From assembly GCA_023135135.1 (NCBI GenBank), contig JAGLTT010000033.1, forward strand, positions 1 to 7,552: a stretch of 7,552 nt of DNA, read 5' to 3'. How positions within the stretch are numbered: the first letter of the stretch is position 1; every line of letters begins with the position of its first letter. A model generated the notes under the pieces. It worked only from the letters and a program-made list of their open reading frames with translations, searched no databases and was not told where the DNA came from. Of this stretch, positions 1-5,585 are shown piece by piece. Made by a program: the position numbers and the translations under genes. The stretch comes from Dehalococcoidales bacterium. Lineage in GTDB: Bacteria; Chloroflexota; Dehalococcoidia; Dehalococcoidales; RBG-16-60-22.

Positions 1-41
1 GTTTTTGAGACTGTCGCGTCTACCTGTTCCGCCACTTCGGC
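1..41 (-). tRNA. tRNA-Leu (anticodon CAA), 5' part only
   Basis: Read on the minus strand from base 41 to base 1, this is the first half of a leucine tRNA. The acceptor strand is GCCGAAG, followed by T8 and G9. A 3-bp D stem (GCG with CGC) encloses an AACAGGTAGA loop that contains the invariant GG and A residues. The 5' anticodon strand is ACAGT, and the loop CTCAAAA places anticodon CAA at bases 7-5, which would decode UUG. The first two bases of the 3' anticodon strand (AC) pair as expected. The variable arm, T arm and 3' end lie outside the window. The GCCGAAGTGGCGGAA type of start is typical of bacterial tRNA-Leu. The gene is divergent from leuS, whose product would charge it. Confidence 0.9.
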
Positions 42-53
42 ACGGGTTATCCT

Positions 54-82
54 ATTCTAAGTTAAAAAGGGGGATAGCGCAA
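54..82 (-). promoter_or_regulatory. Candidate promoter of the tRNA-Leu gene
   Basis: On the minus strand, TTGCGC (bases 82-77) and TAGAAT (59-54) are separated by 17 bp. The -10 box matches consensus at 5 of 6 positions, and the -35 box keeps only the TTG. Transcription would start a few bases before the tRNA 5' end at 41, a normal short leader for a stable RNA gene. The weak -35 box leaves this tentative. Confidence 0.4.
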
Positions 83-93
83 GGGTTTCCCCA

Positions 94-122
94 TTTACAT
101 ACGTAGCTATAATTGCTACAAT
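94..122 (+). promoter_or_regulatory. Probable sigma70 promoter of leuS-proC
   Basis: TTTACA (94-99) and TACAAT (117-122) each match consensus at 5 of 6 positions and are separated by exactly 17 bp. TGC directly before the -10 box (114-116) makes it an extended -10. The predicted start of transcription is near base 129, giving a leader of about 58 nt before the leuS GTG. An alternative -10, a perfect TATAAT at 108-113, has only a poor -35 (TTTCCC, 86-91) at 16 bp, so the downstream pair is preferred. The -10 box lies inside small inverted repeats (103-124). Confidence 0.6.
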
Positions 123-172
123 TACTGCGAAGCGTCTATCACCCGTATCACACTTAAGGGTGCAGTATTTCT

Positions 173-180
173 GGATGGAG
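173..180 (+). promoter_or_regulatory. leuS: Ribosome binding site of leuS
   Basis: GGATGGAG ends 7 bases before a GTG codon at 188. It decides for that GTG, because the encoded protein begins with a typical LeuRS N-terminus. The ATG inside this site (175) opens only seven codons before a stop. Confidence 0.75.
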
Positions 181-187
181 AACAGTC

Positions 188-2629
188 GTGGCAGATAAGT
201 ATAACTCACGGGAAATAGAAAAGAAGTGGCAGCAGCAATGGGCCGGGGATAAACTCTACGAGGTCCATGATGACGACCCCCGGCCGAAGTATTACGCCCT
301 TACCATGTTTCCCTATACCTCCGGCGACCTTCACATAGGCCACTGGTATGCCATGGCGCCGTCCGACGTACATGCCCGTTACAAGCGGATGCGCGGCTAT
401 AATGTGCTCCACCCAATGGGCTTCGACGCCTTCGGGCTGCCGGCGGAGAATGCCGCCATCAGACGCGGTATCCACCCCTTTACCTGGACCATGCAGAGTA
501 TAGAAATTATGCGGCGGCAGCTTAAGAGCATCGGTGCTATTTACGACTGGACCCGCGAGATTAATACCTGCCTGCCGGACTACTATAAATGGACGCAATG
601 GTTCTTCCTGAAACTCTTTGAAAAGGGACTGGCTTACCGCGCCAAGGCGCCGGTCAACTGGTGCCCCAACTGCCAGACGGTACTGGCCAACGAGCAGGTA
701 GTAGGGGAGGACTTATGCGAGCGCTGCGATACGCCTGTTATCAGGCGCGACCTGGAGCAGTGGTTCTTCCGCATCACGGAATACGCCGACGAGTTAATGG
801 AGTTCGACGATATCGACTGGCCGGAACGCATCAAACTAATGCAGCGGAACTGGATAGGCAGGAGCCAGGGTACGGAAATATCCTTCGAACTTGACCACCC
901 CGGTGTGGACGAAAAGGAAATACGCGTGTTTACCACCCGCCCCGATACCACCTGCGGCGTGACTTTCATGGTGCTGGCGCCGGAGCACCCGCTGGTGGGA
1001 AAACTGACCTCGCCGGAGAAGAAGGCCGAGGTCCAGAACTATATCGTGAAATCGCGCCGCCAGAGTGAGATAGAGCGACTTTCCGCGGAAAAAGAGAAGG
1101 ACGGCGTATTTACAGGGGCTTATTGTATCAATCGGCTCAACGGGACAAAGGTGCCGATATGGATTGCCGACTATGTGCTCCTGAGCTACGGCACCGGCGC
1201 CGTCATGGCGGTGCCCGCCCATGATGAACGCGACTTTGCCTTTGCGAAAAAGTACAACCTGCCGATTCCGGTAGTGATAGCATCGCCGGACTGGGATGGC
1301 AGGGAGCTTAAGGACGCCTATACCGGGCCGGGAAACATGGTGAATTCCGGACAGTTTAACGGCCTGCACAGCCAACAGGGTATAAATGCGGTTTCCGAGT
1401 ACTTAGAAGAACAGGGATGGGGTAAACGGACTGTCAGCTATAAAATCCGCGACTGGCTTATATCGCGGCAGCGTTACTGGGGAGCCCCGATACCCGTAAT
1501 TTTTTGTGATAAGTGCGGCATCGTCCCGGTGCCGGAGAAAGACCTGCCTGTCCTGCTGCCGGAGGACGCCGAGTTCAAGCCTACCGGCGAGTCGCCGCTG
1601 AAGCATAATGAGAAATTCGTTAATGCCACCTGCCCGAATTGCTCGGCTCCGGCCAGGCGCGAGACGGATACCATGGACAGCTTCGTCTGCTCCTCGTGGT
1701 ATTACTTACGCTTTGTAAGCCCGCACCTGGAAACAGCGGCCTTCGATTCGGAAAAGGTGCGGTTGTGGCTGCCGATGGACTTATATACCGGCGGCGCCGA
1801 GCACGCCGTGATGCACCTGCTCTACGTGCGTTTCTTCACGAAAGCGATTCGTGACATGGGGCTGATTGATTTCGGCGAACCCTTTACAAAGCTGTTCAAT
1901 CAGGGGCATATCGGCTCCGGTCACCAGAAGATGAGCAAATCGAGGGGCAATGTGGTCAATCCCGATGATTATGTGATCGAACTGGGGGCGGATACCGTGC
2001 GTACCTACCTGATGTTCATCGGACCGTGGGAACAGGGCGGCGAGTGGGACGACAGCGGTATCAGCGGTATGAGCCGCTGGATGAACCGAATATGGCACCT
2101 GGTGCTGGATGAATACCGTTCCTCGGGCGCTCAGGGTGACGATGAGCTGGTTCGCATGACGCACCAGACCGTGAAAAAAGTAACCGGGGATATCGAGAGA
2201 GTCCATTTCAACACCATGGTAGCGGCGCTAATGGAGTTCACCAACTACCTCCACAGGGTCAAAGAGTCCGGGACAGCCGGCAGGGAAGCCTGGAAATCGT
2301 CCGTCAGGACATTCCTCCTGCTGCTGGCGCCGACGATGCCGCACCTGGCTGAGGAGCTCTGGCAGAGGAAGGGCTATGAATACAGTGTTCATAACCAGAC
2401 ATGGCCGGAATGGGACGAAGCGCTGGTGAAACGTGACGAGTTTGTTCTGGTCGTCCAGGTGAACGGCAAGCTACGCGATAAAGTAACGGTGCCGGTATCA
2501 ATTACAGAAGAAGAAGCCAGGAAAATAGCCGGGGAGCAGGAAAAGGTAAAGCCTTACCTGGAGGGTAGGGAAGTGGTCAGGGTTATTTATGTCCCCGGGA
2601 AACTGATCAATATAGTGGTGAAGCAATGA
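188..2629 (+). CDS. leuS: Leucine--tRNA ligase (LeuRS), class I
   Basis: This cytoplasmic enzyme attaches leucine to tRNA-Leu using ATP and hydrolyses mischarged products in an editing domain. The 813-residue chain looks complete. The catalytic HIGH motif is at residues 49-52 and KMSKS at 581-585. A zinc-finger-like module has cysteine pairs C159/C162 and C177/C180. The CP1 editing domain follows, with the threonine-rich segment TTRPDTTCGVT at 249-259 and the GTGAVMAVPAHDERD segment ending near 349. A second cysteine set (C440/C443 and C482/C485) lies in the leucine-specific region before the ARRETDTMDSF segment. The anticodon-binding and C-terminal domain ends with VNGKLRDKV and a VYVPGK-like segment, as in the family. 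Translation starts at GTG 188 behind a good Shine-Dalgarno site. The stop overlaps the proC start. Its divergent neighbour is a tRNA-Leu gene. Family assignment is near certain. Confidence 0.98.
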   Translation: MADKYNSREIEKKWQQQWAGDKLYEVHDDDPRPKYYALTMFPYTSGDLHIGHWYAMAPSDVHARYKRMRGYNVLHPMGFDAFGLPAENAAIRRGIHPFTWTMQSIEIMRRQLKSIGAIYDWTREINTCLPDYYKWTQWFFLKLFEKGLAYRAKAPVNWCPNCQTVLANEQVVGEDLCERCDTPVIRRDLEQWFFRITEYADELMEFDDIDWPERIKLMQRNWIGRSQGTEISFELDHPGVDEKEIRVFTTRPDTTCGVTFMVLAPEHPLVGKLTSPEKKAEVQNYIVKSRRQSEIERLSAEKEKDGVFTGAYCINRLNGTKVPIWIADYVLLSYGTGAVMAVPAHDERDFAFAKKYNLPIPVVIASPDWDGRELKDAYTGPGNMVNSGQFNGLHSQQGINAVSEYLEEQGWGKRTVSYKIRDWLISRQRYWGAPIPVIFCDKCGIVPVPEKDLPVLLPEDAEFKPTGESPLKHNEKFVNATCPNCSAPARRETDTMDSFVCSSWYYLRFVSPHLETAAFDSEKVRLWLPMDLYTGGAEHAVMHLLYVRFFTKAIRDMGLIDFGEPFTKLFNQGHIGSGHQKMSKSRGNVVNPDDYVIELGADTVRTYLMFIGPWEQGGEWDDSGISGMSRWMNRIWHLVLDEYRSSGAQGDDELVRMTHQTVKKVTGDIERVHFNTMVAALMEFTNYLHRVKESGTAGREAWKSSVRTFLLLLAPTMPHLAEELWQRKGYEYSVHNQTWPEWDEALVKRDEFVLVVQVNGKLRDKVTVPVSITEEEARKIAGEQEKVKPYLEGREVVRVIYVPGKLINIVVKQ

Positions 2630-3432
2630 TGAAAATAGCGTTTATCGGTGGCGGCAATATGGGGGAGGCGATGCTCTCAGCAGTTCTTGGTCAGAAACTG
2701 ACTGCGCCTGACGGTATCTGTGTCAGCGATGTCAGCGAGTCGCGCCGTGAATACCTTAATAAACAATATGGTATAGCGGTAACGGCAGACAATCGGGAAG
2801 CCGTAAAAGGTAAGAATATCGTTGTGCTGGCGGTGAAACCTCAAAACCTGCCCGAGGTCATGGCCGATTTGAAAGGCTGCCTGGAATCGACCCTGCTTGT
2901 CCTTTCGATAGTCGCCGGTATGAAAATCAGCGCCATTGCCCGGGGCCTGGGTCACGCACGTGTCGTGCGTTGCATGCCCAATACGCCGGCTCAGGTCGGC
3001 TTCGGAATGAGTGGCTGGACGGCTACTGCCGGAGTAAGCGAAGAGCAAAAAGGACAGGCGCGGGCTATCCTCGGCAGCATGGGTAAGGAAATATACTTCG
3101 ACGATGAGAAGTACCTGGATATGGTTACGGCGGTCAGCGCCAGCGGCCCCGCCTATGTCTTTCTGCTGGCCGAGTCCCTGATTGACGCGGCGGTGAAGAT
3201 AGGGCTCTCCCGGAAAGAAGCCGGGGAACTGGTGTCACAGATGACGCTGGGCTCGGCACACCTGATGCAGCAGTCCGCCAGGTCACCTGCCGAACTGCGC
3301 CGGAACGTCACCTCGCGGGGAGGCACTACGGAGCGCGCTTTACAGGTCTTCGAAGAGGGCGGTTTTGCTAAAATTGTCGAAGATGCGGTAAAAGCGGCGT
3401 ACCGGCGGGCTAAAGAACTGGGTAACCGGTAA
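2626..3432 (+). CDS. proC: Pyrroline-5-carboxylate reductase
   Basis: This enzyme catalyses the last step of proline synthesis, the NAD(P)H-dependent reduction of pyrroline-5-carboxylate to proline in the cytoplasm. The 268 residues match the usual length of about 270. An N-terminal Rossmann fold carries the GGGNMG dinucleotide motif at residues 8-13, followed by VLAVKPQ and the RCMPNTPA segment. The C-terminal helical dimerisation/catalytic domain has SASGPAY at 171-177 and VTSRGGTT at 228-235. Many homologues have Pro where Arg231 stands, but a basic residue here is also common. The ATG at 2626 overlaps the leuS stop (ATGA). A second ATG at 2629 is an equally possible start and would shorten the protein by one residue. 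There is no strong separate ribosome site, which points to translational coupling to leuS. The pairing with leuS looks like housekeeping co-transcription rather than a pathway link. Confidence 0.96.
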   Translation: MMKIAFIGGGNMGEAMLSAVLGQKLTAPDGICVSDVSESRREYLNKQYGIAVTADNREAVKGKNIVVLAVKPQNLPEVMADLKGCLESTLLVLSIVAGMKISAIARGLGHARVVRCMPNTPAQVGFGMSGWTATAGVSEEQKGQARAILGSMGKEIYFDDEKYLDMVTAVSASGPAYVFLLAESLIDAAVKIGLSRKEAGELVSQMTLGSAHLMQQSARSPAELRRNVTSRGGTTERALQVFEEGGFAKIVEDAVKAAYRRAKELGNR

Positions 3433-3466
3433 TTTTTAGGTGTTATTCCATAATGACCCCTGAAAT

Positions 3467-3531
3467 ATATTCATAATATTCTAAATATTCGCAATATTTA
3501 GTATTGACAAAACATATTATAAATATTATAA
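3467..3531 (+). repeat. Six ATATT units with 9-bp spacing, in two blocks
   Basis: Four units begin at 3467, 3476, 3485 and 3494 (ATATTC three times, then ATATTT), exactly 9 bp apart. After an 11-bp interruption that contains the -35 box, two identical ATATTATAA units follow at 3514 and 3523, the second running into the -10 box. Regular spacing around a promoter suggests an array of protein contacts. AT-rich DNA can also produce such patterns by chance. Confidence 0.5.
3481..3501. promoter_or_regulatory. Candidate operator: perfect 9-bp inverted repeat
   Basis: CTAAATATT (3481-3489) and AATATTTAG (3493-3501) are exact reverse complements separated by CGC. The repeat ends two bases before the -35 box at 3504. 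Its size and symmetry suit a dimeric winged-helix regulator of the MarR/GbsR kind, and the gene just downstream encodes one. Autoregulation is therefore inferred. With no U-run and a promoter immediately beyond, it is unlikely to be a terminator. Confidence 0.55.
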
Positions 3532-3532
3532 T
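3504..3532 (+). promoter_or_regulatory. Consensus sigma70 promoter of the regulator-exporter operon
   Basis: TTGACA (3504-3509) and TATAAT (3527-3532) match consensus at all twelve positions with the ideal 17-bp spacer. The expected start of transcription is near base 3539, about 20 nt before the regulator ATG. A promoter this strong next to a symmetrical operator is the usual layout for a gene held in check by a repressor. Confidence 0.85.
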
Positions 3533-3548
3533 ATATAAAAATCATTTT

Positions 3549-3555
3549 AGAGGTG
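3549..3555 (+). promoter_or_regulatory. Ribosome binding site of the GbsR/MarR-type regulator
   Basis: AGAGGTG lies just before ATG 3559 (about 5 bases from the AGAGG core). It decides the start, because the in-frame GTG at 3553 is part of this site and has no ribosome site of its own. Confidence 0.7.
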
Positions 3556-3558
3556 GGT

Positions 3559-4056
3559 ATGTTGAATAAATTACGGGATGAAGAGCGAAGTTTCGTGGAA
3601 GAAGTAGGGGTTGTCTTTGAGAGAACCGGTCTTCCCCGCATGGCCGGCCGTATGTTCGGCTGGCTATTAATCTCCGACCCGCCTTATCAGTCGCCGGCTG
3701 AACTGGCTGAAGTCCTGATGGCGAGCAAAGGGTCGATCAGCACTACCGTCCGACTTCTCGCACAAACGGGGCTGGTTGAACGTCATATCATACCTGGAGA
3801 AAGGCATGACCACTTTCGCTTGAGTGAGGACGCCCTGATAAAAACGATCCAGCACGGACTCGAAGATGAAATTAAGATGTTCCGCGAGCTTGCCGAATAT
3901 GGCTTGAAACTAATGAAGGATGAGCCTTCGGTACGGCAGGAGTGGCTGGAACAGATGCGTGACAGGTACGCTTATCTGCAAAAGGCATTTATTAAAACGA
4001 TGGAACGCTACGAGAAGAGGCGGGCGAAGCTTCAGCTAAAACTGCTCCTAAAATAG
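3559..4056 (+). CDS. GbsR/MarR-family winged-helix transcriptional regulator
   Basis: This is a 165-residue DNA-binding protein, probably a dimeric repressor. The N-terminal helix leads into GLPRMAGRMFGWLLISDPP (residues 24-42), a hallmark of the GbsR branch of MarR-like regulators. The helix-turn-helix follows, with AELAEVLMASKGSIST (47-62) as the core and a recognition helix from about 57 to 70. The wing contains VERHIIPGERHDHFRL (73-88). The C-terminal half (about 90-165) is helical and highly charged, as expected for dimerisation, and ends in a Lys/Leu-rich tail. No cysteine or metal-site pattern is visible, so the signal is unknown. The gene sits directly behind a consensus promoter with an inverted repeat, and 53 bases ahead of an exporter operon on the same strand. 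The inferred job is control of that operon and of itself. The start at ATG 3559 is chosen for its ribosome site. Confidence 0.9.
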   Translation: MLNKLRDEERSFVEEVGVVFERTGLPRMAGRMFGWLLISDPPYQSPAELAEVLMASKGSISTTVRLLAQTGLVERHIIPGERHDHFRLSEDALIKTIQHGLEDEIKMFRELAEYGLKLMKDEPSVRQEWLEQMRDRYAYLQKAFIKTMERYEKRRAKLQLKLLLK

Positions 4057-4098
4057 AAATAACTAAGAAATACCGATACGTGGTATCTCGGGAATCTC

Positions 4099-4104
4099 GG
4101 AGGA
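4099..4104 (+). promoter_or_regulatory. Ribosome binding site of the adaptor lipoprotein
   Basis: GGAGGA sits 5 bases before ATG 4110. It fixes the start there. An in-frame GTG at 4080 would add ten charged residues in front of a signal peptide that is already complete. The 53-base gap before this gene also has a short direct repeat (ATCTCGG at 4085 and 4094) and a 5-bp inverted repeat (ATACC 4070-4074, GGTAT 4082-4086). Confidence 0.85.
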
Positions 4105-4109
4105 AGACA

Positions 4110-5561
4110 ATGAAAAGGAAACTGTTAGTTGGTCTTATTTTTAGTATCGCGGTGCTGGCACTGCTGGGCACGACAGCCTGTGATTTTGGGGGGGGGCAGA
4201 GCACGGTCAGCCAGCAGCAGGTCGAGGTGACGCGCGGTGACTTGACGCTGAGTGTCACCGGCAACGGTAAAATGGAGACCTCCCGCGAGGCAAGGCTGAC
4301 CTTCGGTAGCGCCGGTAAAGTGGACAGGATACTGGTGGCGGAGGGCGACCGGGTCATGACCGGGGATGTGCTTGCCAGTCTTGATACCAGTACTCTGGAA
4401 CTGGCGGTTAACCAGGCGCAAATGGCCCTGACGCAGGTAGAGGTTGCTCTGACACAGGCACAGCTTGCGGAGGAGACGGCCGACTACAACCTGGAAAATA
4501 CGCGTAATTCGGAAGACTCGTTGAACCTGGCCCTGCTCAACGCGCAGATAGCCCTGGATACGGCACGGGCCAATCTGAACGCCGGTATTACCGCCGTTGA
4601 TTTTAACTCGATAGTGGCCGAACTGAACAAGGCGCAAACCTGGTATGACAGTGTCAAGATTATGGCCCAGGACACAAGTAGAACTTCGATTGATTGGGAC
4701 CTGACCCTGTTAAATGCTCAGGAAAACCTTGATATTGCTCAGGCCAACTACGATAACGCCCTGGCGGGATATGACTCCCGGCAGGTAAATCTCATGAAAA
4801 AGCAGGTAGAGGCAGCCGAGTTATCCGTGGTTCTGGCGCAGAAAAATATAGATGACCTTGATAAAAGTGTAGCGCTCCAGGAGCTGCAACTCTTCTCCGC
4901 CGAACAGGCCGTAATGCAAGCCGAGCAGGCGGTGGAATTAGCCCGGCAGAATCTGGCTGACGTGCAGCGCCAGCTGGATGAGGCTACTATCACTGCTCCA
5001 TTTGAAGGCGTGGTGGCTGTAGTTCTGGCCGAGGAAGGCGATATTATTCCCTCGCCGTCCATGGCTCCCACGACAATTATTCAAATGATTAATCCTGGCT
5101 ATCTGGAGCTGGTTATTGAGGTGGATGAGATAGATATACCGCTTGTGGAATTGGGACAGAAAGCCGCTGTCAGCGTGGATGCCCTGCCTGATAAAGAGTT
5201 CGAAGGTATCGTGACGGCTGTCTATCCCGTGCCTATGGAGGTGGGAGGTGTTGTCCTGTATAAGGTCAAGATAGGCCTCGAAAATACCGATGACTCCGGA
5301 ATTAAGGTGGGTATGAGCGCCTCCGCCGATATCGTAGCGGAAAAACACGAAAACGTGCTCATGGTGCCCAGCCGGGCAATCACCAAGAACGACCGGGGTC
5401 AAACGATTGTTAAAGTAATGGTGGATAATCAGGCTCAGGAGAGAGAAGTGGTCGTCGGTCTGGATGACGGCTTTCGTGCCGAGATAGTCAGCGGCGTAAG
5501 CGAGGGCGAGACGGTTATATACGAGATTCGGGTAAAGTCTCCATCGATGAGCATGTTCTAA
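4110..5561 (+). CDS. Lipoprotein membrane-fusion (adaptor) subunit of a MacAB-like ABC exporter
   Basis: This is a 483-residue extracytoplasmic adaptor of the HlyD/MacA (RND-type membrane fusion protein) family. The N-terminus is MKRK, then a hydrophobic stretch (about 5-20) and TTAC with Cys24, read as a lipoprotein signal. Thr at -3 makes the lipobox imperfect. The first lipoyl half-motif is around 62-92 (GSAGKVDRILVAEGDRV). A very long Ala/Gln/Leu-rich helical region spans about 95-290 and contains a degenerate internal repeat (140-156 and 198-214). The second lipoyl half is TITAPFEGVVAVV (293-305). Beta-barrel and membrane-proximal domains follow, with VGMSASADIV (400-409) and VPSRAI (419-424). 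A run of nine G residues lies at 4188-4196. The ATPase and permease follow at once, which supports an ABC-linked rather than an RND-linked role. Substrate and any outer partner are unknown. Confidence 0.92.
   Translation: MKRKLLVGLIFSIAVLALLGTTACDFGGGQSTVSQQQVEVTRGDLTLSVTGNGKMETSREARLTFGSAGKVDRILVAEGDRVMTGDVLASLDTSTLELAVNQAQMALTQVEVALTQAQLAEETADYNLENTRNSEDSLNLALLNAQIALDTARANLNAGITAVDFNSIVAELNKAQTWYDSVKIMAQDTSRTSIDWDLTLLNAQENLDIAQANYDNALAGYDSRQVNLMKKQVEAAELSVVLAQKNIDDLDKSVALQELQLFSAEQAVMQAEQAVELARQNLADVQRQLDEATITAPFEGVVAVVLAEEGDIIPSPSMAPTTIIQMINPGYLELVIEVDEIDIPLVELGQKAAVSVDALPDKEFEGIVTAVYPVPMEVGGVVLYKVKIGLENTDDSGIKVGMSASADIVAEKHENVLMVPSRAITKNDRGQTIVKVMVDNQAQEREVVVGLDDGFRAEIVSGVSEGETVIYEIRVKSPSMSMF
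4188..4196 (+). repeat. Homopolymeric G9 tract inside the adaptor gene
   Basis: Nine consecutive G residues encode Gly-Gly-Gly three codons after the predicted lipid-modified Cys24. Gain of one G would end translation at TGA 4238-4240, and loss of one G at TGA 4228-4230, so either slip abolishes the adaptor. This is the arrangement of a slippage-prone contingency tract, though nine bases is short and no variation can be seen in one sequence. Confidence 0.6.
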
Positions 5562-5585
5562 TTTATAAATTGGGAAGTGATAACC

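Larger units (their letters stand above)
3433..3558 (+). other. AT-rich intergenic control region
   Basis: This 126-base gap separates the leuS-proC unit from the exporter operon. It is far richer in A and T than the genes on either side. From left to right it holds a weak imperfect hairpin (about 3440-3459) with no U-run, four 9-bp-spaced ATATT units, a perfect inverted repeat, a consensus promoter with two more ATATT units, and the ribosome site of the regulator. No convincing intrinsic terminator for proC was found, so some read-through into the second operon is possible. Confidence 0.7.

Noticed and set aside
139..187. T-box-like leader before leuS, suggested by AGGGTG at 157-162 and a CACCC/GGGTG pairing
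   Set aside because: Only the first six bases resemble the conserved T-box element; the rest diverges. The leader from the predicted start site is only about 58 nt, and no terminator or specifier stem is present.
175..198. Short reading frame ATG 175 to TAA 198 overlapping the leuS start, as a possible leader peptide
   Set aside because: It has seven codons, none for leucine, and no ribosome site of its own. Its ATG lies inside the leuS ribosome site.
206..2501. Several long open frames on the minus strand across leuS (for example 836-1375 and 1781-2206)
   Set aside because: They lie opposite a strongly conserved gene, have no recognisable domains or ribosome sites, and fit chance openness opposite a GC-biased coding frame.
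3438..3462. Possible intrinsic terminator after proC
   Set aside because: The hairpin (GGT and TTAT pairing with ATAA and ACC) is short and interrupted, and no run of T follows it.
3553..3558. GTG at 3553 as the regulator start
   Set aside because: It lies within the AGAGGTG ribosome site, which serves the ATG at 3559. Nothing resembling a ribosome site precedes the GTG.
4080..4109. GTG at 4080 as the adaptor start
   Set aside because: It would place ten mostly polar and charged residues before a normal signal peptide, and a strong GGAGGA site directs translation to ATG 4110.
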